DNA of 41,052 nt from a virus. Position 1 is the first letter of the stretch, and each line of letters opens with the position of its first letter. Below are positions 24,641 through 31,558 of this stretch, one piece after another. Where the stretch lies: positions 1 through 41,052 of IMG/VR virus record IMGVR_UViG_3300037247_000308; one strand, written 5' to 3'. Under the pieces are notes generated by a model that was not told where the DNA came from, did no database searches, and saw only the letters and a program-made list of their open reading frames with translations. A program made the position numbers and the translations under genes.

Positions 24641-25139
24641 TACTCCTTTCATAGTCTTCTAAATACATTGGATAATAGTTTGTAGCAAAGCTTAATTTTG
24701 CGTCGAGAAGCATAACGCCTCTATCATAGGCTTGACCGTATTTACAAATCGGTGTCTGTAATGTAATATACAAACCTCCTGTTTCTTTTATATTCTTTGC
24801 CTTGGAGAACTCCTTGAACTCTGTGAGAGTATACTTTGCTCCTTCTTCAAGTTGTTGAAGTCTCAAACGTTTTTCGGCCACTACTTCGGGTTCGTATTCC
24901 ATGCCATCTACTTCGTCTTCTTCTTCTGCAACTGTTTCTATAAACTGTTTTCCTCCGTTCTCTGCATATAACATAAAGTAACCTCCGGCTTTGTTTTGTT
25001 CGTCTTCGGTAATACCCAGCGCATCAAAGACGGCATCGGCAATTTCGTATTTTAATACATCCGCTTTACGTTCTGGAATATTACTTGCATCTAACACATT
25101 AAAAATTACATCTTTCACTTTATCTCTATAGCTGTTCAT
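24612..25139 (-). CDS. Hypothetical acidic protein, 175 aa
   Basis: AGGAG-type site before 25139. Helical N-terminus (MNSYRDKVKDVIFNVLD), acidic middle (VAEEEDEVDGMEYEPEVV), then a TEFKEFSKAKNIKETGGLYI stretch and a beta C-terminus. One of the two largest proteins of the leftward island. No known motif. Confidence 0.7.
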   Translation of the reverse strand: MNSYRDKVKDVIFNVLDASNIPERKADVLKYEIADAVFDALGITEDEQNKAGGYFMLYAENGGKQFIETVAEEEDEVDGMEYEPEVVAEKRLRLQQLEEGAKYTLTEFKEFSKAKNIKETGGLYITLQTPICKYGQAYDRGVMLLDAKLSFATNYYPMYLEDYERSNEVDKMDKE

Positions 25140-25160
25140 CTTATAGTCTCCTATTAATTG

Positions 25161-25355
25161 TTATTGTTCGTCTGAAAAATCAGTGATATGGAAACATGAT
25201 TCTATCCAACGCTCCTGTTTTGTCGTGATAAATACCCCGCCATTAAAAACCAACGCTGTATATCCGGCGGCCACGGCCTGTCTTGAAATCTTGGTAAACG
25301 TGGCACCAACAAGCCTTGTATTAAATATCTTTCTAATTCCTTTTGTATACATCAT
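25161..25355 (-). CDS. Hypothetical protein, 64 aa
   Basis: Overlaps the upstream gene by 4 nt. N-terminal basic part (YTKGIRKIFNTRLVGATF), a short Ala/Val-rich middle that is too polar for a membrane helix (VAAGYTALVFNGGVF), acidic end. No family recognised. Confidence 0.65.
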   Translation of the reverse strand: MMYTKGIRKIFNTRLVGATFTKISRQAVAAGYTALVFNGGVFITTKQERWIESCFHITDFSDEQ

Positions 25356-25531
25356 AATTTGATTTCAACCTCCTTTGCCTTGGATAACATCCTGAGAAAA
25401 CTGGTAAGGCCATCACAGCCTTTTGATTTAATAAGAGTGTATAGCGCACACCTTTCATTTGATAACAGCTTCGCACTGACTTGGCAAATAGGGTTAGTCC
25501 TCTCCTTTGCCTTATCTATTATTTCCTCCAT
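25352..25531 (-). CDS. Hypothetical helical protein, 59 aa
   Basis: TAATG overlap at 25531 with the upstream gene selects this start. Alpha-helical and basic (EEIIDKAKERTNPICQVSAK, LRMLSKAKEVEIKL). No family recognised. Confidence 0.65.
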   Translation of the reverse strand: MEEIIDKAKERTNPICQVSAKLLSNERCALYTLIKSKGCDGLTSFLRMLSKAKEVEIKL

Positions 25532-25809
25532 TAATATTCGCCCTCCCTGCCCTCTGGTAGCCTGCTCCATATCTTAGACATTATACTTTTTAAACACTCC
25601 ATTACTTCGTAACGTATAAGCTCGATACCTGTTATTTTAGAGATTTGTTCGGTAAATCTTCTTGATATGATCTGTGGAACACTTACATCATCTGCCGATG
25701 CATATTCTCCCATTAAAGTCCTAAAACATTCGTACTCTACTATATTATCAAATCTCAACCTTACATTAATCGGCTTAAAGGCTTTATTTCTTCTTACTCT
25801 ACATTTCAT
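25531..25809 (-). CDS. Hypothetical basic protein, 92 aa
   Basis: AAAGGAGT precedes 25809. Basic N-terminus (MKCRVRRNKAFKPINVRLRF) with a beta-like start, then helices (VPQIISRRFTEQISKITG). Soluble and compact, no known family. Coupled to the following gene by TAATG. Confidence 0.7.
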   Translation of the reverse strand: MKCRVRRNKAFKPINVRLRFDNIVEYECFRTLMGEYASADDVSVPQIISRRFTEQISKITGIELIRYEVMECLKSIMSKIWSRLPEGREGEY

Positions 25810-25810
25810 T

Positions 25811-26023
25811 TCAGACTCCTTTCTCTAATTTTTCAATGTATAATATCTGACTCAATGGTATCCAGTACTTGGCATCTGTCCCCTTGGTGAATTTTAAATC
25901 GTCGTTTATCCAAAACCCACAAACAAAGGCGTGTATACCATCCTGATCGTAGCTCACTGAATGGTGCTGACCGTCCCTACGAGTAATTTTACAAAAATTA
26001 AACACACATTTATAACTATACAT
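25811..26023 (-). CDS. Hypothetical beta-rich protein, 70 aa
   Basis: Overlaps the HTH-like gene by 8 nt; GGAGGG site. Pattern KCVFNFCKITRRDGQHHSVS, HAFVCGFWIND and ISQIL-type end suggests a small beta-barrel. Three Cys but no CxxC pair. No family recognised. Confidence 0.65.
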   Translation of the reverse strand: MYSYKCVFNFCKITRRDGQHHSVSYDQDGIHAFVCGFWINDDLKFTKGTDAKYWIPLSQILYIEKLEKGV

Positions 26024-26246
26024 AAATCCCTCCTTTCATTGCTTCACGGTTTCTTAAGGCGTGGACGGCCTGAACACTCCTGCCTAACTGTTTTGCTAAC
26101 ACACTGTCCGGTATGGAATGTTCCATTACTAAATACGTATCAGGCTGAGTCCAACGGCTATTGAAATTATAAGCATGTTTCCGGGCACGTTTGTTGTATC
26201 TTAATTTCTGTGCCATGTGTGTCGGAGAGTCAATGTGCTTTGGCAT
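26016..26246 (-). CDS. Small helix-turn-helix protein, 76 aa
   Basis: The C-terminal DSVLAKQLGRSVQAVHALRN has the spacing of an HTH (helix, G turn, recognition helix); the N-terminal 40 residues are basic. Likely DNA-binding regulator, possibly of the island itself. Its start codon lies in a 21-nt repeat shared with the gene at 26600 (26244-26264 and 26598-26618). Confidence 0.7.
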   Translation of the reverse strand: MPKHIDSPTHMAQKLRYNKRARKHAYNFNSRWTQPDTYLVMEHSIPDSVLAKQLGRSVQAVHALRNREAMKGGIYV

Positions 26247-26434
26247 TACACTACTCCTTTCTTGATAGACCTGCTCTTTGGATTAATATTGCCAGCCCAA
26301 TCTAACATGTATTTATCCAGCACGGTTGTAGACTCTCTGGCATCCATGCCTTCTTGTATGATCTTACTTGCGCTGTATAAAATTGCCTGAGCTTCTTTGA
26401 TATCACATTCAATCGTTAGTGTTGTTTTCATCAT
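26246..26434 (-). CDS. Hypothetical protein, 62 aa
   Basis: Starts MMKTTLTIECDIKEAQAILY; either of the two first ATGs fits. Short alpha/beta-looking sequence with acidic beginning and basic end (KSRSIKKGVV). Overlaps neighbours by 26 nt and 1 nt. No family recognised. Confidence 0.65.
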   Translation of the reverse strand: MMKTTLTIECDIKEAQAILYSASKIIQEGMDARESTTVLDKYMLDWAGNINPKSRSIKKGVV

Positions 26435-26600
26435 CCTCTCCCATCCCTAAGATTTTAAAATCAATTCCTTCGGTTAATAACTTCATACTACCACCTTCAA
26501 CTATAGATTGTTCTGCTACCTGCCTACGTTTAGTAAGCGGAGTCATACTCTTAAAACCATCGCCTATATTAAACCATTGTATTTGTGTTACTACTATCAT
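26409..26600 (-). CDS. Hypothetical protein, 63 aa
   Basis: Start codon at 26600 lies inside the second copy of the 21-nt repeat that contains AAGGAG. Sequence MIVVTQIQWFNIGDGFKSMT, then basic KRRQVAEQ and a strongly acidic tail (GEDDENNTND). No family recognised. Confidence 0.65.
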   Translation of the reverse strand: MIVVTQIQWFNIGDGFKSMTPLTKRRQVAEQSIVEGGSMKLLTEGIDFKILGMGEDDENNTND

Positions 26601-26884
26601 TACACTACTCCTTTCTTGTGTAAAATGCTACTACAAACCATGCAATAACTTCGTTCTTCCCTCCCCCAAGTCAACGACCTGCCTTCTTCAAAATTTCTAT
26701 ATACTTCTCTTTCGTAATACCCGCCATAGTTAAATATAATATAAGTCTTAAGGATAAGCGGCTCACATGCTTCCAAGGCAGAATTTACTTCCTTATAAAC
26801 TTTGGCTTTAGTAATATCCGCAACAAATTCCTTACCTGTCCAACCCTGTCTTTGTAAATTAATTATTAGATATTCTCCGGTCAT
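26600..26884 (-). CDS. Hypothetical protein with C-terminal CxxC, 94 aa
   Basis: GGGAGAG site. Contains YLIINLQRQGWTGKEFVAD at the start and YCMVCSSILHKKG at the end, a possible half zinc site. Aromatic middle with NYGGYYEREVYRNF. No membrane segment. Function unknown. Confidence 0.7.
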   Translation of the reverse strand: MTGEYLIINLQRQGWTGKEFVADITKAKVYKEVNSALEACEPLILKTYIIFNYGGYYEREVYRNFEEGRSLTWGREERSYCMVCSSILHKKGVV

Positions 26885-26887
26885 CGC

Positions 26888-27055
26888 CTACTCTCCCTTC
26901 CATGTATCTCTAATGGTTTGCTTTGTTTCTTTACCTATATCTACTAATAGCCAAAATATTTCTATAAGTGCTATTAGTAAAAACACTGGTATTATTGTAA
27001 TACATAAATACGTCCTACGTTTCCACGGATTTTTAATTCTTATTATAGACTTCAT
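26888..27055 (-). CDS. Single-pass membrane microprotein, 55 aa
   Basis: Basic N-terminus (SIIRIKNPWKRRTYLC), one hydrophobic helix (ITIIPVFLLIALIEIFWLL) and an acidic-basic tail. Inside-positive charge predicts N-in topology. Third of three consecutive small membrane genes. Start at 27055 just after the stop of the previous one. Confidence 0.7.
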   Translation of the reverse strand: MKSIIRIKNPWKRRTYLCITIIPVFLLIALIEIFWLLVDIGKETKQTIRDTWKGE

Positions 27056-27056
27056 T

Positions 27057-27194
27057 CTACCATCCTTTCTTTTTTAATTGTTTAAGTATATCATTGATTA
27101 TAGCTGTTATTACAAACGTATAGAATATTATCGCCAACATCATAAAGACGATGATTCCTATAAGAACCACATCTATTAATTCAATTACTACCAT
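27057..27194 (-). CDS. Single-pass membrane microprotein, 45 aa
   Basis: ATG at 27194 overlaps the end of the upstream microprotein gene. Helix VVLIGIIVFMMLAIIFYTFV then a basic end (KQLKKKGW). The final KGW-stop and its DNA (GAAAGGATGGTAG) are the same as in the upstream 35-aa gene, a short shared junction. A longer frame to 27290 is rejected because it overlaps that gene in another frame. Confidence 0.65.
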   Translation of the reverse strand: MVVIELIDVVLIGIIVFMMLAIIFYTFVITAIINDILKQLKKKGW

Positions 27195-27295
27195 CCTTTC
27201 CAGTAAACTATAGCGGAGGCCGTCCCCCACAAAATTGTTGACGTGGCTATAACCCAATAAATCATCGGCATATCTACATCGGGTGCCCACTTCAT
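27188..27295 (-). CDS. Single-pass membrane microprotein, 35 aa
   Basis: ATGA overlap with the stop of the upstream gene (27295). MKWAPDVDMPMIYWVIATST continues as a hydrophobic helix and ends YWKGW. Too short for a family, but the overlaps on both sides and its place among similar genes support it. Confidence 0.6.
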   Translation of the reverse strand: MKWAPDVDMPMIYWVIATSTILWGTASAIVYWKGW

Positions 27296-27474
27296 ATTAA
27301 TCCCAGCTTTCTACCGACATCATGGCAGATATAGCAAGGATCAGGCGCCGTAGGGTCATCACGCCTCATTTTTTGCTGTGTCTTTGTATTGGCTTTGATT
27401 TTCTGCAACGTATTACCTACCCATTGCCTGACATGTTTCATTTCTGCTTTGGTTAGTTTGGCCTGCCATCTCAT
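27292..27474 (-). CDS. Hypothetical basic protein, 60 aa
   Basis: ATG 27474 chosen: GGAGG lies 7 nt upstream. Longer frames from TTG 27549 or ATG 27531 lack a site. Basic helices (RWQAKLTKAEMKHVRQWV, KIKANTKTQQKMRR) and a C-terminal CYICHD that could bind metal. No family recognised. Confidence 0.65.
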   Translation of the reverse strand: MRWQAKLTKAEMKHVRQWVGNTLQKIKANTKTQQKMRRDDPTAPDPCYICHDVGRKLGLI

Positions 27475-27527
27475 TACATTACCTCCGGGTTTTGGTCGTA
27501 AATAAATAGGACTTGCTTCGCTGCTTT

Positions 27528-27926
27528 TCATTTCTCTGTAAAAACCCAATCAATAGACTGGGCATCAACCCATACTCCTGCATATAACACCTGAAAATCT
27601 TCATCCCCATCATAGAAAGCATCAACCCAGCGATACGGCAAGGGTTTCTTATCTCCATAGTAATCCTCCCCTACTGGTACTGCTAGATTCTTTTCTATTA
27701 AGTCCGTTCTCACCCATGCTAGAGGATACTCGGTATCATACATCGACACCCAGTTAATACAATTTAAATAAGCATTGATTAAAACTGTCTCGTACGTTTT
27801 AATAGTTGTGTGCTTATGCCAGTTATCGTTCCCGATCTGGTTCTTCATACGACGACTGATATCTTTCTTCATATTATCTAAATACTCGGTCATTACATCA
27901 TTTAATTTCTCTTTGTTGGTTCGCAT
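27528..27926 (-). CDS. Hypothetical protein, 132 aa
   Basis: AAAGGAGA site before 27926, overlapping the upstream gene by 25 nt. Basic helical N-terminus (MRTNKEKLNDVMTEYLDNM) followed by an aromatic, acidic half (YEYPLAW-type, VPVGEDYYGDKKPLPYRWVD). No known motif. Confidence 0.7.
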   Translation of the reverse strand: MRTNKEKLNDVMTEYLDNMKKDISRRMKNQIGNDNWHKHTTIKTYETVLINAYLNCINWVSMYDTEYPLAWVRTDLIEKNLAVPVGEDYYGDKKPLPYRWVDAFYDGDEDFQVLYAGVWVDAQSIDWVFTEK

Positions 27927-28177
27927 TTTATTTCTCCTTTCCGTGTTGTTCGATCATCTGAATTAACACAACAATACTCGACAAAATCACCATTTATCAA
28001 CGTGAAAAATATAGTAATACTATCATCTGCAATTTCTGCTTTAGCAACTAGAAGTAGCCAGTTCTTGTTTAAGTTATATAAATACTTTTCATTACTTGCA
28101 CTGACTACTTCTCCCTCACTGTTTTTAACTAACTGTCTTGCTTCTTCATTTGTAATAGGCGTCGTAATAAATCCCAT
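27902..28177 (-). CDS. Hypothetical beta-rich protein, 91 aa
   Basis: TAATG overlap with the upstream gene fixes the start at 28177. Sequence MGFITTPITNEEARQLVKN, then NKNWLLLVAKAEIADDSIT and VEYCCVN; looks like a small alpha/beta fold. No family recognised. Confidence 0.7.
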   Translation of the reverse strand: MGFITTPITNEEARQLVKNSEGEVVSASNEKYLYNLNKNWLLLVAKAEIADDSITIFFTLINGDFVEYCCVNSDDRTTRKGEIKCEPTKRN

Positions 28178-28485
28178 TATGAATACACCACCTTTCCATC
28201 TGAACAATTATTAAAAAGTTCTATGGTTTTCTGACGTTCGTCTTCTCTCACTCTCTCCTTTACTGCCTTGTTCAACCACTCTACGGTAAACTGCAATTCT
28301 CCGATAAGTTCTTCTTGCTCTTTGATAATCCTATAATTCCTGTCTATAATTTGTTCTTGTTTTCCTAACGCCGGAACTACTATCTCACTGATCTTGGCAG
28401 TTATACTGCTTTCTTTAATAACTGTCTCCTTCAATGAATCTCTGACAGCGTCATCTACATCATCCATTACTTTGATTATATCCAT
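28177..28485 (-). CDS. Coiled-coil protein, 102 aa
   Basis: AAAGGA site. Heptad-like charged helix through most of the protein (QIIDRNYRIIKEQEELIGEL, VEWLNKAVKERVREDE). Likely oligomeric; no catalytic motif. Confidence 0.7.
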   Translation of the reverse strand: MDIIKVMDDVDDAVRDSLKETVIKESSITAKISEIVVPALGKQEQIIDRNYRIIKEQEELIGELQFTVEWLNKAVKERVREDERQKTIELFNNCSDGKVVYS

Positions 28486-28496
28486 GATTTTCCTTT

Positions 28497-28688
28497 CTAT
28501 TTTTTCGTCGGAATTCTAATTTCACAAGCCAGCTCTCTACATTTCAGACCTTTCTTACTGTCTTTCGATCCCATGTTATCTTTCATGCTTGCGAAGACAC
28601 ACATAAGACCGGAAGAAGAAAACGACGGACACTTGAACATGATTAACATATCCATATCCATTTCAACTATATTATCACTATTTACCAT
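28497..28688 (-). CDS. Cys-containing microprotein, 63 aa
   Basis: Start 28688 has AAGGAAGGAGA upstream and overlaps the previous gene by 11 nt. MDMDMLIMFKCP and later LKCRELACEIRI give four Cys (20, 30, 50, 55) that could bind zinc; Met-rich N-terminus. No family recognised. Confidence 0.65.
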   Translation of the reverse strand: MVNSDNIVEMDMDMLIMFKCPSFSSSGLMCVFASMKDNMGSKDSKKGLKCRELACEIRIPTKK

Positions 28689-28854
28689 TACTATCTCCTT
28701 CCTTAACAATATCATTGTCTTCTGCTAATTCTACTGACTCTAAATGAATCGGCGGCCAAAGAATGCCATTAATTATTTCCTGTGCTATATCCTCGGCATG
28801 ATCCAAGCTATTGGCTTCTATTCTACATGATTGTAGGTTTACGATATACTGCAT
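28678..28854 (-). CDS. Small acidic protein, 58 aa
   Basis: AGGAGA site before 28854. MQYIVNLQSCRIEANSLDHA then an acidic C-terminus. Pattern of a short beta strand plus helix. No family recognised. Confidence 0.65.
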   Translation of the reverse strand: MQYIVNLQSCRIEANSLDHAEDIAQEIINGILWPPIHLESVELAEDNDIVKEGDSNGK

Positions 28855-28877
28855 TATTATTTTCTCCTATAAAAGAT

Positions 28878-29345
28878 TTACTTCCCAATTAAACGCTTAA
28901 GCAATGACAGCCGATTTTTTAATGCACTGACTTGTGTTTCTATTTCTCTGGCTTCCTGACTGGCATCAACCATTTCTTTATGTGTGTATAACGACAACGG
29001 CATAAAGTTACATGCTCTATCATTGCTTGGATTTCCTTTATTCTTCCAGAGATAAACTGTTTTTCTATAATACTCACAGGGTTGGCTTTGTGCTGGATAA
29101 CTGTCTGTTACTTCCAATATTATATCATACTGATCCGACCAGACATACGCCCTTCTACGAATCTGACCGAGGTCTTTCCTGCTATCTATAATAGCCTGTA
29201 AGCGTTCTTTGTCTTTTACGTACAACTGATACGAATTAGTGAGCTTGAAGCCCTCAGCGAGGCTGTTAAGTAGCTCCGGCACTATGTTATTTATAAACTC
29301 ATGAACTCTATTAATACAATCACAGCGATTATGTAATACATTCAT
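28878..29345 (-). CDS. Hypothetical protein, 155 aa
   Basis: Ribosome binding site (AGGAGC) and start codon lie in a 28-nt repeat shared with the gene at 29525. N-terminal Cys/His-containing helix (VLHNRCDCINRVHEFIN), a beta middle (YDIILEVTDSYPAQS) and a C-terminal coiled coil (EIETQVSALKNRLSLLKRL). Function unknown. Confidence 0.7.
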   Translation of the reverse strand: MNVLHNRCDCINRVHEFINNIVPELLNSLAEGFKLTNSYQLYVKDKERLQAIIDSRKDLGQIRRRAYVWSDQYDIILEVTDSYPAQSQPCEYYRKTVYLWKNKGNPSNDRACNFMPLSLYTHKEMVDASQEAREIETQVSALKNRLSLLKRLIGK

Positions 29346-29363
29346 CTTCTGCTCCTGTTAAGA

Positions 29364-29525
29364 TTAAAAAGATATTATAAAGCAGTATTCATAACATTGC
29401 TTGAAATACTCTGCTTCATCTCGGTCATTTGTCTTAATACTAGCCACTACTTCCGTAGGATTACCATCGGCGTCATTGACAATCGCTTCGTATTTATATC
29501 TATACCTGACCGTCTTCATCAACAT
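29364..29525 (-). CDS. Small hypothetical protein, 53 aa, first gene of the leftward island
   Basis: ATG 29525 (or ATG two codons later) after AGGAGC of the repeat. MLMKTVRYRYKYEAIVND then an acidic, Tyr/Cys-rich end (EYFKQCYEYCFIISF). First clear gene after the leftward promoter at 29711. No family recognised. Confidence 0.65.
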   Translation of the reverse strand: MLMKTVRYRYKYEAIVNDADGNPTEVVASIKTNDRDEAEYFKQCYEYCFIISF

Positions 29526-29560
29526 CTTCTGCTCCTATTAAGATTAAAAATTTAAAATAA

Positions 29561-29600
29561 CCATGTTATCACTCACCCAACACAGGCAAGTGATAACTGG
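29561..29600 (-). promoter_or_regulatory. 12-bp hairpin in the leftward leader (attenuator-like)
   Basis: CCA-GTTATCACT with AGTGATAAC-TGG (29561-29573 with 29589-29600, one bulged T) around a 15-nt loop; on the transcribed strand it is followed by a T-rich stretch of TTATTTTAAATTTTT. Two minimal reading frames precede it: ATG-TGA (29668-29663) with AAGGAAGG, and MSKE-stop (29620-29606) with AAGGAGGA whose stop is 5 nt before the hairpin. Could be a leader-peptide attenuator or only a stabilising structure. Confidence 0.5.
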
Positions 29601-29710
29601 ATATTCTATTCTTTTGACATTTCACTTCCTCCTTAAAAAGGTTGAAGGCAATGGTTGTAATGTCACATTTTAATCACCTTCCTTTCTTTGCTTGTAATTT
29701 AATCACTTCA

Positions 29711-29739
29711 AGTATACTTCAATTATCGGCAACTGTCAA
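29711..29739 (-). promoter_or_regulatory. sigma70 promoter of the leftward island
   Basis: Minus-strand -35 TTGACA (29739-29734), 17-nt spacer, -10 TATACT (29716-29711). Predicted start near 29704; no other promoter is visible for the 24 genes down to 23726. Confidence 0.85.
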
Positions 29740-29801
29740 TAAAACTTTAATTAATAATAAATCTGATAATAAGACTGTAAGCTATTACTACGGCTACTGT
29801 T

Positions 29802-29836
29802 ATGTATTTGGCACGGGACTTGCGTCTGAAATACAT
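29802..29836. repeat. Inverted repeat ATGTATTT-N19-AAATACAT between divergent promoters
   Basis: 8-bp arms at 29802-29809 and 29829-29836 in the 138-bp gap between the two divergent -35 boxes (29739 and 29878). No gene fits this gap. A candidate operator or RNA hairpin; the gap also holds CGGC-AAC-GCCG at about 29859. Confidence 0.45.
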
Positions 29837-29877
29837 GACCGCTGTTTTTGACGGATACGGCAACGCCGAGAAAAGGC

Positions 29878-29905
29878 TTGACATTAATATTAATAAATGT
29901 ATAAT
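29878..29905 (+). promoter_or_regulatory. sigma70 promoter, rightward, before the replication initiator
   Basis: TTGACA (29878-29883), 16-nt spacer, TATAAT (29900-29905). Predicted start near 29912, 45 nt before the TTG start at 29957. Confidence 0.85.
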
Positions 29906-29956
29906 AACAGACAGGTTGATTTTTAAATAAAAAGAATACAGAGAAGGAGATAGGAT

Positions 29957-30985
29957 TTGGCAGACGAAAAAAAACACGGCTGGTTTACGCTGTCACGTAG
30001 CTTACTACATAATAAATTATGGCTGTCTGATAGATTCACAAAAGGTCAGGCTTGGATAGATTTGATCGGGCTGGCTATGTTTAGAAAAGGTGAAATCAAC
30101 GTCCGAGGAAGTCAGGTTGCTATTGAAAGAGGACAGGTTGGATACAGCCAAGAAGAACTTGGAAGACGTTGGAAGTGGTCTAGGAATAAAGTCAAAAGAT
30201 TTCTAAACTACCTCGAAAACGAACATCAAATCGAACAGCATAACGAACATGTCAATAAATACCTAAAGACTGTGATAACAATAACTAACTACGACCACTA
30301 TCAAGAAGGCGAACATCTCGAAACACAACTAAACACACGGCAGACAGACGGCAGACAGACGGCAGACGATACAGTATATAACAAAGAAGACAATGAAGAC
30401 AAAGAAAACAAGGTTATTAATGCCCCTAAATCCTCTTCGAGGAAAAGGCAAAAGCCAAAGCCAGTCCAAGACAATCCTCCGAGCTTCAAAGAAACATTGG
30501 CATATTGTGATGAACAAGACTTCTTTCCTGAATTTATCAACCCAAAGGAATTATGGGATTTCTACTTTCTGGATAAAGAAGAATCACAGCGATGGACGTA
30601 CAAAGACGGCAAGCCTGTGATGAACTGGAAAAGCTTGTACCGCAACATTCATAACAGCAATAAAAAGCTAAACAAAGTAGTAGGGCTGACCAATACCTCT
30701 AATATAAGAGACGGCAGTAATTCACTTACCGCATTACAAGACGGCACTAGAGCAGTTCCCATACATTTACAGCCAAAGCGAGTAGGCCATCCAGACGACC
30801 CGATCCAGAGGAATGAGGATTTCGCTCCGGTTGAGCAAGTAGTTTTCGCCGATGACGACAGTGTTTATGTTCGCCGAGGCCAGAAATGGTTTGACGCAGT
30901 TGACAATCTAGTCCATCCGACCCTATACGGCAATGAAGGACATTCGCAGTATAACTGCATAAAGCGTGTAGGAGCCAATACTTAA
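29957..30985 (+). CDS. DnaD/O-like replication initiator or helicase loader, 342 aa
   Basis: Starts on TTG after GAAGGAGAT. The N-terminal ~115 residues follow the phage replisome-organiser pattern: HGWFTLSRSLLHNKLWLSD, KGQAWIDLIGLAMFRKG, GQVGYSQEELGRRWKWSRNK, VKRFLNYLENEHQI and a TITNYDHYQ end, a winged helix. A disordered acidic-basic linker follows (about 120-170), then SFKETLAYCDEQDFFPEFIN and WNFYF-type PPxxW sequence typical of phage initiators. Presumably binds the origin and loads the primase-helicase. Origin-like repeats lie inside the gene (30338). Confidence 0.85.
   Translation: MADEKKHGWFTLSRSLLHNKLWLSDRFTKGQAWIDLIGLAMFRKGEINVRGSQVAIERGQVGYSQEELGRRWKWSRNKVKRFLNYLENEHQIEQHNEHVNKYLKTVITITNYDHYQEGEHLETQLNTRQTDGRQTADDTVYNKEDNEDKENKVINAPKSSSRKRQKPKPVQDNPPSFKETLAYCDEQDFFPEFINPKELWDFYFLDKEESQRWTYKDGKPVMNWKSLYRNIHNSNKKLNKVVGLTNTSNIRDGSNSLTALQDGTRAVPIHLQPKRVGHPDDPIQRNEDFAPVEQVVFADDDSVYVRRGQKWFDAVDNLVHPTLYGNEGHSQYNCIKRVGANT
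30338..30368 (+). repeat. Iteron-like direct repeats within the initiator gene
   Basis: CGGCAGACAGA occurs twice in tandem (30338-30348, 30349-30359) and then CGGCAGAC again (30360-30367). They lie in the linker-coding part and are followed by A-rich DNA, the arrangement of lambda-type origins inside the O gene. Candidate replication origin. Confidence 0.5.
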
Positions 30986-31117
30986 ATATAATATTGATTG
31001 TAAGGCATCGTGTTTCACAACGTATATTTGCATATAACCACCGATCCAATAAGCTGAGGATTGATTGAGTGAGGCCGATTTATAATAAAGCGTGGAAAAA
31101 CCTTAAGGAAAGCATAA

Positions 31118-31558
31118 ATGGTATTTGAAAAAGGGAATACATTAGGTAAGACTGGAAGACCCAAAGGAGCGAAGAACCGCATCACAAACGACGTAAGACA
31201 AGTGTTTCATAGGGTTTACGACGAAATGGGAGCGCATGTTGTAGACGAAAAGACCAAGAAACCGCTATCTGGCCATCAAGCTATGTTAGAATGGGCAAGG
31301 GACAATCCGACCGAGTTTTACAGGCTTTACGGCAAGATGATTCCGGCAACTGCCGAGCTTCCGGCTGATTTACATGAGGATTTCATTGATGAACTGGTCT
31401 TTGAGGATGAACTGCCAAAACTGGTAGATGCCAAGGATGTGACCGATATGGGGAAAGAAGGCCAGAAACAGCTAACAGATGGGGAGACATCACCGAAACA
31501 AGAGGCTAAGAACCCTGATAACGCCCCATCTAAGACCGAACCAGACTACATGCCCTAA
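31118..31558 (+). CDS. GRPKGAKN-type phage protein, 146 aa (possible packaging or DNA-binding)
   Basis: AAGGAAAGC site. N-terminus GNTLGKTGRPKGAKNRITND is a short AT-hook-like motif (GRPKG), then a helix-rich segment ending in FYRLYGKMIPATAELPAD, and an acidic disordered tail. This N-terminal pattern is typical of DUF5681-like phage proteins and some terminase small subunits. The true small terminase subunit is not otherwise identified in the window, so this is a candidate, not a firm call. Confidence 0.6.
   Translation: MVFEKGNTLGKTGRPKGAKNRITNDVRQVFHRVYDEMGAHVVDEKTKKPLSGHQAMLEWARDNPTEFYRLYGKMIPATAELPADLHEDFIDELVFEDELPKLVDAKDVTDMGKEGQKQLTDGETSPKQEAKNPDNAPSKTEPDYMP

Noticed and set aside
27195-27290. 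N-terminal extension of the 45-aa membrane protein to 77 aa
   Set aside because: The extension covers the 35-aa membrane gene in another frame, which itself has overlap signals at both ends.
31058-31086. Promoter TTGATT...TATAAT before 31118
   Set aside because: Spacer would be 14 bp with a poor -35 box.
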